From the NCBI GenBank assembly GCA_015066015.1, contig SVPE01000006.1, positions 1-64,000 of the forward strand: DNA of 64,000 nucleotides, in the 5' to 3' direction. Under the pieces are notes generated by a model. It did no database searches, was not told the origin of the DNA, and was given only the letters and a program-made list of their open reading frames with translations. Made by a program: the position numbers and the translations under genes. The stretch comes from Oscillospiraceae bacterium. GTDB taxonomy: Bacteria; Bacillota; Clostridia; Oscillospirales; Acutalibacteraceae. Below, piece after piece: positions 1-8,388 of the stretch; within the stretch, counting starts at the first letter, position 1; the number at the start of each line of letters is the position of its first letter.

Positions 1-127
1 TTGACCGATGGTGTCACAGGTGGGTAGGAGCGGTAGTGAATGAAGCTCCGGTGGAGCTTCAGAGCCGCGAATGACCGAAGCGCGTAGGTCGCGCAAGAGT
101 CGAGTCCTGTTTGAGGCGCCATCTGAA
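1..127 (+). ncRNA. Predicted structured RNA, three-way junction, unknown family
   Basis: No open reading frame explains this stretch, but it folds well. A closing stem pairs 7-15 with 115-123 and, after a TTGA bulge at 111-114, 16-20 with 106-110. Inside it one arm pairs 30-33 with 65-68 and carries a perfect 9-bp hairpin (41-49 with 53-61). A second arm pairs 73-75 with 99-101 and carries a 5-bp GC hairpin (80-84 with 90-94). A strong terminator follows at once, so it is probably transcribed rightward. The promoter would lie before the window. It does not match the tRNA, tmRNA, SRP, RNase P or 5S consensus that I can recall, so the family is left open. The 5' end may be cut off. Confidence 0.45.
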
Positions 128-129
128 CT

Positions 130-180
130 ATACCTGCAATTCGAAGCATTTGTGTTCCGTTTGCAGGTATTTTCGTTTTT
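130..180 (+). terminator. Rho-independent terminator of the 5' structured RNA
   Basis: A perfect 10-bp stem (130-139 with 161-170) with a 21-nt loop is followed by a T-rich run ending in TTTTT at 180. It separates the structured RNA from the promoter of the next gene. Confidence 0.7.
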
Positions 181-282
181 AAAACCCTTGATTTGTCGAG
201 AGTTTAATTTACATATTGATACACTTGTGGATTAAAAAATCATTACTAAATAAAACAGTAATGAATTTTTTTACTTTTTCTA

Positions 283-311
283 TTGACAAGCACAAAAATC
301 TATGCTATATT
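283..311 (+). promoter_or_regulatory. Sigma-A promoter for the DUF2089-like gene
   Basis: TTGACA at 283-288, a 17-bp spacer, and TATATT at 306-311 preceded by an extended -10 TGC. It gives a leader of about 15 nt before the AGGAGG at 320-325. Confidence 0.75.
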
Positions 312-332
312 CTAATCAAAGGAGGAGTAAAA

Positions 333-1391
333 ATGAAAGAATTTAAATTCAGCGACTGCCCTGTATGTAAAGGAGAACTTATTCACGCTAGATTAATGTG
401 TAAAGATTGTAAAGCGGAATATGTGATAAGCGAACCCTTTTCATTATTTGAAAAATTAACTCCGGAACAAACGGCATTTTTAATTTTATTTATAAAGAAA
501 GAAGGCAAGTTAAATCAAACCTGCGAAGCAAACGGAATGTCTTATCTCGAAGCAAAATCAATGTTGAAAGGATTATCAAGATTTTTTGAAGAGAAGGGAG
601 ATTTTAAAATGGAGAAAAATGAAAGCAAATATAGCAGTATAGATTACAACAAAACACAAGTATCAGAATTTGTCAAAGCGAAAATCAGAGAAGCAGGCGG
701 TGAAGTTGTTATTCCACTTTTAACCGGGACTCCTTGTATTGTAAAAGAAACGGCTGATGGGGAATCTTTTACAAGTGATAAGCTTAATTCATACAGTTTG
801 AAGTACGGATATGATATTTTTGACATTATTGTTGAGGAGTTAAACAAAGCAAATGGTAAAGTAATGATAAAGGGAAATTCATTCGATGGTCGTGTAGGGG
901 ATCCCTGTTGTTCGAGAAATACTCTTGTCGGATTTATTGCTATGGAATATTTAGGTAAAAAAACAGGTGAATCTGTAGAAGATCCGGTATTTGTACTTGC
1001 TGCGATATTGGATTGGGCAGGAGTTGTAAAGAATTGTCGTGGAAAAGTTAAACTAAAGGAAATCAAAACAGATGATTTGGAGACGAAATTTTACAACGAA
1101 TTAGTCAGCAAGGTGAAAGAAGGCAAAGATAAATACAAGTACAATCCGATAAGATTTACTCAGATGTTAGCTGAGTGTGGTGGTGTTGAAACGGCAAAAA
1201 AACTAATAAAAACTCAGATAAAAACAGGTATGCTTTCAGAGGGTGTCGCTCAGTTGCTTGTATTGGACAGATTAGATCTGACTATGGAAGCTTCAGTTTG
1301 CAAAGACGAATACAAAGATTTATTTACGGAAGAAGAAATCAAGTTCTGCAAAGATTTGTTGAAAAAGTTATCTAAGAATAATAAAAACTAA
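333..1391 (+). CDS. DUF2089-like zinc-ribbon/HTH protein with an unknown C-terminal domain
   Basis: The 352-residue protein starts at ATG 333, seven bases after GGAGGA. An upstream in-frame ATG at 216 lies ahead of the promoter and is unlikely to be used. Residues 8-28 form a zinc ribbon (CPVC...CKDC). Residues about 35-90 resemble the DUF2089 helical region (LTPEQ..F...F....G...) followed by a helix-turn-helix-like segment, so DNA or RNA binding is possible. Residues about 115-352 are not recognised; they include a GRVGDPCC segment at about 220. Typical DUF2089 proteins are only about 100-130 residues, so this is an extended form. It stands alone with its own promoter. A regulatory role is inferred from the N-terminus only. 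Confidence 0.6.
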   Translation: MKEFKFSDCPVCKGELIHARLMCKDCKAEYVISEPFSLFEKLTPEQTAFLILFIKKEGKLNQTCEANGMSYLEAKSMLKGLSRFFEEKGDFKMEKNESKYSSIDYNKTQVSEFVKAKIREAGGEVVIPLLTGTPCIVKETADGESFTSDKLNSYSLKYGYDIFDIIVEELNKANGKVMIKGNSFDGRVGDPCCSRNTLVGFIAMEYLGKKTGESVEDPVFVLAAILDWAGVVKNCRGKVKLKEIKTDDLETKFYNELVSKVKEGKDKYKYNPIRFTQMLAECGGVETAKKLIKTQIKTGMLSEGVAQLLVLDRLDLTMEASVCKDEYKDLFTEEEIKFCKDLLKKLSKNNKN

Positions 1392-1643
1392 TATAAAACG
1401 AAAAATTAATATTTCGGATGTTTGGATGGTAGATTTTTAGGCAAACGTCACCGAGAGCAGAGATGATTTCATCAATAAAATAACAATTATGAATATATAT
1501 GATTATTTATATCGCGCTAATGTTACAGCTGTCAGAAATACGTTGAGCTGTGCTTGACGAAATAATAATCATTCCGTCGAATTTTATATGGTATTTTTGG
1601 TGTGTTAAGCGAGTTATAATAATAAAAAATCGGAGATAAAATT

Positions 1644-2234
1644 ATGAAAAATGTATGGGTACATTATCTTGAAGCATCGAACGGAGAAAGATTCATAAAG
1701 CAAACAAGGGTTTTTGAGAAATTTAAAAATGCAAAAGAAGCTACTATAAAAGCAATAAATGATTATGTGAGTTCTCAGGGGGATTTTTTTAAACCTTGGA
1801 AACCCGAGCAAATGCTCGAAGAATTTTTTAATTTAAAATATTATAAGGAAAAAATTGAATTGTATTCCGAAGACGGTCTGGAAGAACATATTAAGAAAAC
1901 CCCTGAGTATCTGCACAGATTTTTCAACGGCGAAGCGGGAAATATCAATGTAGTTTTTAAAGAAAATGATGGGGAATATAAATATACTGCCTTTTGTGCC
2001 AATATTATTGATGAGGGCAGTTGGTACGAACAAGGTGGCTTCTTTGGACAAGCTTGTTCGACAACTGAGGTGCTTGACGCATTTTCAATGTTTCATTTTT
2101 TGGAAACCAACTGCTTTGAAATTGATGACCCCGACCGAGATTATTATTGTGTTATATGGAAAGCCCCCGAAATGGGTTTGGTCGAACCATTGTCTTATGT
2201 AATTATAACTTTAGTAAAAACAGTTATTGAGTAA
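1644..2234 (+). CDS. Hypothetical protein, 196 aa
   Basis: A 196-residue soluble protein with no signal peptide or membrane segment. GGAG lies eight bases before ATG 1644. The sequence is rich in aromatic and acidic residues, with a Lys-rich helical stretch at about 28-70 and an acidic aromatic patch FEIDDPDRDYY at about 157. I do not recognise a family. Composition matches the neighbouring AT-rich region, and the length and ribosome binding site support a real gene. It stands between noncoding gaps of 250 and 200 bases and shows no operon partner. Confidence 0.6.
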   Translation: MKNVWVHYLEASNGERFIKQTRVFEKFKNAKEATIKAINDYVSSQGDFFKPWKPEQMLEEFFNLKYYKEKIELYSEDGLEEHIKKTPEYLHRFFNGEAGNINVVFKENDGEYKYTAFCANIIDEGSWYEQGGFFGQACSTTEVLDAFSMFHFLETNCFEIDDPDRDYYCVIWKAPEMGLVEPLSYVIITLVKTVIE

Positions 2235-2442
2235 AAATTTTTATCGGCAAAAAAATCAGGCAGAGGACTATACTATATATTTAAAAAGATTTTCCGTAGA
2301 AAAACAACATTGAAACTCATTGTTACAGATTTACTGCTATACCGTTTTGATATTTCTAAATTTTACTCTGATTTCGGATGGGCACATGAAAAATGAAGCT
2401 GTTAAAAATAATATAGACTTGTTTTAAGGGCTCAAAATCGAG

Positions 2443-2730
2443 GTGAGAAAACAAGAGGACATCGTGAAGATGTCCTCAGACTGTCGAAAAACCGTGTTTC
2501 GCAATCAAGCGATACACGGTTTTATGTCTGTATTGTTTAATGTTTGGAATAAAATTGATAAAAAGGCTTTTAATGACGATTATGCTTTTGAAGCTTTTCT
2601 TGCCGAATCAATTATACAGAATCTGATTTCAGGTAAGTATGCAGATCTTAGTGATGTAAAAAATAATTTTAAATATGATCACTTTAAAAATGTTGCACTT
2701 GATTATTGTAGTAGATATGGGATAAAATGA
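2443..2730 (+). CDS. Doubtful small ORF, 95 aa or shorter, possibly a gene remnant
   Basis: The frame is open from GTG 2443, but its first 27 codons are occupied by two perfect inverted repeats (2455-2477 and 2488-2523), which is unusual for coding DNA. The part that looks protein-like begins near ATG 2524 and gives about 68 residues (FNVWNKIDKKAFNDDYAFEAFL...), helical and without a recognised family. No good ribosome binding site precedes ATG 2524. It may be the 3' end of a decayed gene behind a repeat element, or a short gene whose leader folds. Confidence 0.3.
   Translation: MRKQEDIVKMSSDCRKTVFRNQAIHGFMSVLFNVWNKIDKKAFNDDYAFEAFLAESIIQNLISGKYADLSDVKNNFKYDHFKNVALDYCSRYGIK
2455..2523. repeat. 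Two adjacent inverted repeats
   Basis: A 9-bp stem with a 5-base loop (2455-2463 with 2469-2477) is followed after 10 bases by a 10-bp stem with a 16-base loop (2488-2497 with 2514-2523). There is no good T-run, so a terminator is not certain. Confidence 0.6.
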
Positions 2731-2819
2731 TACTGAAATCTTAGTTTCTCAAAAATAATTTCATTTTTTGCAATAATTTGTCTGTTCCAATCGTGTTATA
2801 GATGAAAGGAGGAATGGTT

Positions 2820-3305
2820 GTGACCGTTTTTATTAAGGGAAAGGACGCTTTCTCGTTCGCTTTCAAACAATTTACTGACACTGTTTACCGTATCGCCTTA
2901 CATAACACTGTGAATTTTTCTGATGCAGAGGATGTGACTCAAGAGGTTTTTATCAGACTTCTTGAATCGAATAAGGCTTTTCGTGACAGTGAACACCTTA
3001 AAGCATGGCTGATCAGAGTTACTATAAATCTGTGCCGCGATAGGATGAAAAAATCAAGCCGTGAAACCCTTGTTGAAAATGTTATTTTCAATGAATCCTC
3101 TGAAGCAAAAGCGGATATCATTCAGGCAGTAAAGGCTCTGCCCGAAAATTACCGCAATACCATCTATCTCCATTATTATGAAGGCTATACCGCTAAGGAG
3201 ATCGGTAAAATTCTTGATGCTAAGGAAAACACGGTTTTGTCATGGCTCAGCCGCGGTCGTGAAGCCTTGCGAAAAGAACTTGACGGAGGTTTTGATGATG
3301 AATAA
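2820..3305 (+). CDS. ECF RNA polymerase sigma factor
   Basis: A 161-residue sigma-70 family factor of the extracytoplasmic-function type. GTG 2820 is preferred because GGAGG at 2808-2812 is seven bases upstream; the in-frame ATGs at 2802 and 2814 overlap or touch that site. Region 2 is visible as DAEDVTQEVFIRLLE followed by the WLIRVTINLCRD helix. Region 4 is ALPENYRNTIYLHYYEGY..KEIG followed by the recognition helix ENTVLSWLSRGREAL. The next gene overlaps its end by 8 bp and encodes a membrane protein, a typical sigma/anti-sigma arrangement in which the partner sequesters the factor until an envelope signal arrives. Target promoters are unknown. Confidence 0.88.
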   Translation: MTVFIKGKDAFSFAFKQFTDTVYRIALHNTVNFSDAEDVTQEVFIRLLESNKAFRDSEHLKAWLIRVTINLCRDRMKKSSRETLVENVIFNESSEAKADIIQAVKALPENYRNTIYLHYYEGYTAKEIGKILDAKENTVLSWLSRGREALRKELDGGFDDE

Positions 3306-4287
3306 AAATGAATATATCAAAGCGGTAAATAATATAACAGCACCGAAGTCTCTTGTTAATAAAATTGAAGCACTCGAAACAGTAGAGAAAAAGAAAAAAT
3401 CTGTCTTTAAAACTGTTGTAGCTGTTGCCGCCTGTTTCGTAGCAGTAATAATTGCATTTTCGGGAATTGTCGGCGGTACGCTTATGGCTTCGGAAGGTGA
3501 TATGGCTTACAACAACCTTAGCACAAGTACGGCTTACGGTGTAACAGCTGCTGCACCACCGAGCGTCTCAGTTGATGCTTCCACAAGCAATACGGGTTAC
3601 GCTGTAGTGACAGACCGCAAAATTGTGAAAAATGCGGCACTGAGCATTAAAACTAAAAGCTATGATACACTTCTGGCTGATGTTAAGCAGAAGATTGAGC
3701 AGTATGGCGGATATATTGAGGAAAGTCAGGAGTATAACTTTGACAGTGGCTCTAACAGAAGTGTTGATATGGATGTGAAAATTCCTGCTGATAAGCTGGA
3801 AAAATTCATAGAAGAGATTTCGTTAGTCGGGACGGTAACCTCAAAAACAGTTTCAAGCGACGATATTACGGATTCATATATCGATGTCGAAAGCAGAATC
3901 AAGGCACTTGAAACTGAGGAGAAAACCCTGCTTGGTATTCTTGAAAAGGCAGAAAGCCTTACAGATGTTATTGAGCTTCAGAAAAGGCTTTCAACAGTGA
4001 GAACTGATCTTGAAGCTACGAAAGCAAAGAAGCAAAGCTATGACAATATGGTAGCTTATTCGGAAGTGTTCCTTGATATCAATGAGGTTGAAAGGGTTGT
4101 TGAGGGGGACGAGACATTTTTTGGTGAGGTTAAGAAAAGACTGATGAACAATCTTTATGATTTGGGAGATTTACTGCGTGAGTTTGCCATAAATCTTATT
4201 GCTTCATCGCCGTATCTTGTAATTTTGGGAGTAGTTGCGGCAGTTGTATTTGTAATTGTGAAAAAAAGAAGGAAAAATAAGCTCTGA
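3298..4287 (+). CDS. DUF4349 membrane protein, probable anti-sigma partner
   Basis: A 329-residue protein starting at ATG 3298, 8 bases after GGAGG (ATG 3295 is possible). A short cytosolic N-terminus of about 38 residues, with zinc-free anti-sigma-like helices, precedes a membrane helix (VAACFVAVIIAFSGIVGGTL). A Ser/Thr/Ala-rich linker leads to a DUF4349 domain at about 105-270, with the typical KIPADKLEKF segment and a coiled coil (ESRIKALETEEKTLLGILE). A second membrane helix and a Lys/Arg tail close the protein. The 8-bp overlap with the ECF sigma gene implies translational coupling. Acting as the anti-sigma factor is inferred from the position and topology; DUF4349 itself has no firm biochemical role. 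Confidence 0.8.
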   Translation: MNKNEYIKAVNNITAPKSLVNKIEALETVEKKKKSVFKTVVAVAACFVAVIIAFSGIVGGTLMASEGDMAYNNLSTSTAYGVTAAAPPSVSVDASTSNTGYAVVTDRKIVKNAALSIKTKSYDTLLADVKQKIEQYGGYIEESQEYNFDSGSNRSVDMDVKIPADKLEKFIEEISLVGTVTSKTVSSDDITDSYIDVESRIKALETEEKTLLGILEKAESLTDVIELQKRLSTVRTDLEATKAKKQSYDNMVAYSEVFLDINEVERVVEGDETFFGEVKKRLMNNLYDLGDLLREFAINLIASSPYLVILGVVAAVVFVIVKKRRKNKL

Positions 4288-4576
4288 TATCATGTTTTGT
4301 TTTGGTCAAGGGCTGTACGGCGGTTGTCATTGTACAACCGCCTCAGCTTGTCGAAAAGTATTTTCGACAAGCTGTCGGACTGTTGAGAAAGGTGCAAGAT
4401 GCCTTTTTCTTCGCCCCGAAGGCGTACAGTGGTACTCCGAGAGGGCGAAAAAATGGCAAAACAATGCAAAAATGGTCGGGATTCGATGTCCTGACCATTT
4501 TTCTTTGTAGTTTTGTTTTTATGTTGACACGTCTTTATTAAATTGATATAATGGCAAAAAAAGTGAGGTGATTTAT
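4288..4576. repeat. Intergenic cluster of inverted repeats with a shared short core
   Basis: This gap holds a 9-bp hairpin (4319-4327 with 4334-4342), a perfect 14-bp palindrome arm pair (4344-4357 with 4361-4374), and a hairpin TTCGCCC/GGGCGAA (4410-4416 with 4443-4449). The loop of the last one carries GGCGTACAGTGGTACTCCGA (4421-4440). A closely similar core recurs at 15977-15996. No credible gene lies here. Confidence 0.6.
4468..4505 (+). terminator. Probable terminator after the ECF/DUF4349 pair
   Basis: A 10-bp stem (4468-4477 with 4493-4502), its right arm ending in TTTTT, followed by CTTTG. The flanking A-run makes it potentially bidirectional. Confidence 0.6.
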
Positions 4577-5590
4577 ATGACCAAGAAAAGAAAAATTATT
4601 ATAGCAATTATCGCATTGTTATTGGCGGTTGTTTTCATATTGCCGATATATTTTATGCCTAATATAAAAATGATTCAGGGAGCTAAGAAATGTACTATGG
4701 AAGCTGTAGATTTATCAAGACACGGTGACAGAATTTATTTTCTTAATACAGGCAGTGCGGATGCGATTTTAATTGAGAGTGAAGGAAGGTTTGCTCTTGT
4801 TGACGGTGCAGAGGACAGCGACAATCCGAGAGGATTTGAGGATCTGGCTTTTGAGGGAACAGAGGATTATGTTGTAGATGCCATAAGAAAAATTGCAGGC
4901 GATGAGAGCGGAAAAGCGGTGCTTGAATTTGTGTTGGGCACACACAGTCATTCTGATCACATCGGTGGTCTGGATACGGTTATACTGGATGAGAATATCA
5001 CTGTTAAAGCTGCTTACATAAAGGAATACGACGAAAGCAAAATCAAAGCTTACGAAATTGAGTCCTGGGATAATAAAGAGGTCTATGAGCAGATGATCTC
5101 AGCTTGCAAAAAGAGAGAAGTTCCCGTTGTTAACAATATATCCGAGGAGCCTTTCTCTTTCGGTAGTTTTACTTTCAGATTCTGCAATACTGCTGAAACT
5201 CAGTCGGCAGAGACTGTTGGTGAAAATGAAAATGCTATAGGTTTATTGATTGAAAAAAACGGTATCAGAGCCTTTCTTGCAGCCGATATAAATAATTATG
5301 ACGGTGACGAGGACAGACTTGCAGAGGAGTTGGGCAAGGTGAATTTGCTCAAGGTTGGTCATCACGGTTACGACGGGTCCACAACTTCCGGTTTTGTTAA
5401 GGCTCTCAGTCCGGAGGTTGCAATAGTTACAAACAGGCAGGGCAAAATCAGCCGAACACCACTTAAAAACCTGCAGAGCGTTAATGCCTCGGTTTTTGAG
5501 ACAGGGAAATATAACGGAATTGTTGCTGAGTTTACAAATGACGGAATCGTACTTTACGGTGACCTGGACAAAAGTTTAATAGAAAGGTAA
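4577..5590 (+). CDS. Membrane-anchored metallo-beta-lactamase-fold protein, ComEC C-terminal-domain type
   Basis: A 337-residue protein; ATG 4577 sits six bases after AGGTG (an in-frame GTG at 4568 overlaps that site). One membrane helix at about 7-28 anchors it with the catalytic domain outside. The metallo-beta-lactamase fold has the metal-binding motif HSHSDHIGG at about 132-140, a later AADINN segment and a KVGHHGYDGS motif at about 255. The sequence is closest in style to free-standing ComEC/Rec2 hydrolase domains, which are predicted nucleases, phosphodiesterases or lipid phosphatases. It lacks the ComEC channel domain, so a role in DNA uptake should not be assumed. It is probably monocistronic. 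Confidence 0.75.
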   Translation: MTKKRKIIIAIIALLLAVVFILPIYFMPNIKMIQGAKKCTMEAVDLSRHGDRIYFLNTGSADAILIESEGRFALVDGAEDSDNPRGFEDLAFEGTEDYVVDAIRKIAGDESGKAVLEFVLGTHSHSDHIGGLDTVILDENITVKAAYIKEYDESKIKAYEIESWDNKEVYEQMISACKKREVPVVNNISEEPFSFGSFTFRFCNTAETQSAETVGENENAIGLLIEKNGIRAFLAADINNYDGDEDRLAEELGKVNLLKVGHHGYDGSTTSGFVKALSPEVAIVTNRQGKISRTPLKNLQSVNASVFETGKYNGIVAEFTNDGIVLYGDLDKSLIER

Positions 5591-5707
5591 ATAATTCAAT
5601 CACAATCTATGTTGATTTTAACGAAAAAATTGCAGTAAGTGTTATAAATACACACGTTTTATATTGTAATTTTTCCGTTTCTGACTTTAAATAAAATGAA
5701 ATAATTA

Positions 5708-5736
5708 TTGATTAGTTTTTGCTTTTGTGTTATAAT
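5708..5736 (+). promoter_or_regulatory. Sigma-A promoter for the GPH-like transporter
   Basis: TTGATT at 5708-5713, a 17-bp spacer, and TATAAT at 5731-5736 with an extended -10 TGT. Confidence 0.75.
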
Positions 5737-5768
5737 CTAAATTACTATAAAATCAGGAGGAAAAAAAT

Positions 5769-8237
5769 ATGGCTTTAGCAGACAAGGCGAAAAATCTGAT
5801 TTCGGATGTTCGCTTATACTGGAATGTTCCTATGCAGGGTAAATATGTTACCTTCAAGGAGACGGCAGCTTATTGCTTCGGCGGTATAGGTGCCTATGCT
5901 CTTACTATGATGGGTAATGCCTGCATCCTTTCAACAAACAATGTGCTTCTTTCAAGTACATTGGGTATCGACCCGACCGATATGTACATAATGTATCTTA
6001 TCGCGGTTATTTCTAACATCTTCCTTACAGGTATCAGATCAAACATAATTGACAATACCCGTAACAAGGCAGGTAAATACCGCCCGTACATAGCAACCAT
6101 GGCAGTTCCCACAGCGATTATTTGTGTGCTTATGGTATGCTTCCCATATAATAAGTTGGGTGACCTTGTCGGCGAAGGAATGCTTTTCGGAGAAACAAGA
6201 GCTTATATTGCAAAATGTGCAGTTGTAATGATTCTCAACTTCTTCCTTCATTTCTTCTTCTATTTCTTCTATGACGCATATGAAAACCTTATTCACGTTA
6301 TGTCTCCCGATACTCAGGAGCGTACAGACATAGTAGCGATAAAGAGCGTTGTTTATTCATTTGCACCTACTATTGTTCAGATTATTACTCCTCTTATTGC
6401 TCAGCATATATACCACACAAACACAACAGATATCCGTGTTTACAGACTCCTTTATCCTATTCTTTCAGTTATAGGTATTCTTCTTTGTATCGTTGTTTAT
6501 AAGCACACCGAAGAAAAGATTGTTCAGGCAAAATCACACGTTGCCAGAATCAAGCTTATGGATGCTCTTCGTGCCGTTGCAAGAAACAAGTACTTCTGGA
6601 TTATATCTCTTGCTACATGGATTGGATTCCTTGAATCTGCTTATTCGAACATTCTCTATTGGCTTTATAACTACGGAGGCGCCTGTACCGGCGGTGAATA
6701 CGGTATAGTTGTTACCGTTTACGGTAATGCCTCCCTCTGGGGCATGATACTTGCTCCTATCTGCATCAGAAAATGGGGTAAAAAGGCAGTTCTTATTGTA
6801 ACTAACTTCTTCAACATCGTGTTTATCATGATGATGTATCCCTTCCTTTCCGACATCAAGCACGGCACAATCTGGATTGTTATGGGATGTCTTTATCTTA
6901 ATGCACTTGTAGGCTCTTTTGCGAGAATTTACAACCCTGCAATTCAGGCTGACATCCGTGACTATCAGCAGTACATAAGCGGTGAAAGAATCGACGGTGC
7001 ATTCTCTGCAGTTACAACCATCGGTACAGTTATCACTCTTGCAACATCTTCTGTTCTTCCTGTTATTTACGAAAGAAACGGTCTTACAAAAGCCAATGCT
7101 GCTGTTGTAACAGCCAAAGCTGAAATTTTAAACCGTGTTCTTCCCGAAGGCAAAACTGTAGGTGAAATTCTTGCTGACCAGTTTGCTCACGGTCAGGATA
7201 ACTACAACAACGCACTTTCAGCTCTTTATGATATCGACATCCTTTCAAGTCTTCTTAAGGTGCTTGTTGTTGTTGCTGCATTCGGTGCTTTCCTCAATAT
7301 GGTTCCTTACTTTGCTTATGACTTCAACGAAAAGAAGCAGAAGTCAATTGTTCGCGTACTTAAGGTAAGAGCTCTGTTTGAGGACTACGGTAACGGAATC
7401 ACCAAGGACGCAGACCTTGTTGAAGGTATTGATATTATCCGCAATGCAAGAGAAATGGCTGCTACGGGTACACCTCTCAGCCTTGACAAAAAAGCCTATA
7501 AGAAAAACGGCGATGCTACCTCTCGCAAGGAAGCAAAGAAGGCATATAAGGAAGCGCTTAAGTTCAACGAGGAAATTGAAATTGCAAAGTTTGTCTGTGC
7601 TGAACTTGATAAGTTCTCATCCGCAGAGATGCAGAAGCAGGTAAACGAGTGCAAGAAGATTGTCAGCGTCGGAATTAACGGACTCATCAGAATGGATATT
7701 GCAGATCTCAAGCGCGGACTTAAGAATGCAAAGGTGCTCAGCAAAAACACACCTGCTGAAAAAGAATACCGCAACTTCAAGATTGATATGGCCAAAAATA
7801 TGCTCACTTCTTATAAAACCATAAAGAAGTATTATAAAGATGCAAGTGAGCTTGTACAGCCTGATTTTAAGATTTTAGATGCTTATTATGACCGAGAAGA
7901 TGAGATTGATAACACTATGAAGGCTCTTTATCTTGAAGATAAGAAGGCTGATAAGGTGAGAAGAGCTGAAATCAAATCTCAGATTAAAGAACTCAAGAAA
8001 GAGAAAAATGAGCTTAAGAAGAACATCAAAGCAGAGATGGACAAGCACGCTAACTTTGACCGTGTTGCCAAGCCCTTCATTGTTGCTGAAAAACTTGTAA
8101 AGCAGCAGGAAAACTACACTCACTTTGATGATATTGCAGCAAAGTACGAAGAAGCTAAGCAGAGAAGTGAGGCTGAGCGTGCAGAAAAATTAGCTGAACA
8201 GGAACGTGCTGCTGAAAAAAAGACCTCAAACAAATAA
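5769..8237 (+). CDS. MFS transporter, GPH (glycoside-pentoside-hexuronide) like, with a 300-residue charged tail
   Basis: An 822-residue protein; AGGAGG lies eight bases before ATG 5769. Residues about 25-520 contain roughly 12 membrane helices. The loop DNTRNKAGKYRPY at about 96-108 matches the conserved loop of GPH/MFS symporters, which take up sugars or glycosides with Na+ or H+. Residues about 525-822 are highly charged, helical and coiled-coil-like, with Lys/Glu-rich stretches. Ordinary GPH carriers are about 450-500 residues, so this tail is a clear addition. It could interact with a cytosolic partner or a regulator. The substrate cannot be read from the sequence. It is followed by a terminator and an NhaC-type antiporter gene. 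Confidence 0.75.
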   Translation: MALADKAKNLISDVRLYWNVPMQGKYVTFKETAAYCFGGIGAYALTMMGNACILSTNNVLLSSTLGIDPTDMYIMYLIAVISNIFLTGIRSNIIDNTRNKAGKYRPYIATMAVPTAIICVLMVCFPYNKLGDLVGEGMLFGETRAYIAKCAVVMILNFFLHFFFYFFYDAYENLIHVMSPDTQERTDIVAIKSVVYSFAPTIVQIITPLIAQHIYHTNTTDIRVYRLLYPILSVIGILLCIVVYKHTEEKIVQAKSHVARIKLMDALRAVARNKYFWIISLATWIGFLESAYSNILYWLYNYGGACTGGEYGIVVTVYGNASLWGMILAPICIRKWGKKAVLIVTNFFNIVFIMMMYPFLSDIKHGTIWIVMGCLYLNALVGSFARIYNPAIQADIRDYQQYISGERIDGAFSAVTTIGTVITLATSSVLPVIYERNGLTKANAAVVTAKAEILNRVLPEGKTVGEILADQFAHGQDNYNNALSALYDIDILSSLLKVLVVVAAFGAFLNMVPYFAYDFNEKKQKSIVRVLKVRALFEDYGNGITKDADLVEGIDIIRNAREMAATGTPLSLDKKAYKKNGDATSRKEAKKAYKEALKFNEEIEIAKFVCAELDKFSSAEMQKQVNECKKIVSVGINGLIRMDIADLKRGLKNAKVLSKNTPAEKEYRNFKIDMAKNMLTSYKTIKKYYKDASELVQPDFKILDAYYDREDEIDNTMKALYLEDKKADKVRRAEIKSQIKELKKEKNELKKNIKAEMDKHANFDRVAKPFIVAEKLVKQQENYTHFDDIAAKYEEAKQRSEAERAEKLAEQERAAEKKTSNK

Positions 8238-8264
8238 TGTGAAGGCTGATAAACAGTTGAAGCT

Positions 8265-8302
8265 ACAGGGAAGAATTTATTTCTTCCCTGTAAATTTTTG
8301 TT
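8265..8302 (+). terminator. Terminator after the GPH-like transporter
   Basis: A perfect 11-bp stem (8265-8275 with 8281-8291), a 5-base loop and a following AAATTTTTG tail. Confidence 0.8.
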
Positions 8303-8329
8303 GAAAAATAAAGAATCATATGATATAAT
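8301..8329 (+). promoter_or_regulatory. Sigma-A promoter for the NhaC-type gene
   Basis: TTGAAA at 8301-8306, a 17-bp spacer, and TATAAT at 8324-8329 with an extended -10 TGA. Confidence 0.75.
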
Positions 8330-8388
8330 GCTAAGCTGTATGTAAAATAAATATAATTCAGTAAAAACTAAGAAACGAGGAATTTGAA

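Noticed and set aside
1-127. tmRNA, SRP RNA, 5S rRNA or RNase P RNA
   Set aside because: The conserved core sequences of these RNAs are absent; only the general three-way-junction shape and length agree with 5S.
4292-4541. Two overlapping plus-strand frames of 72-79 codons
   Set aside because: They consist almost wholly of inverted repeats and a terminator, and have no ribosome binding site.
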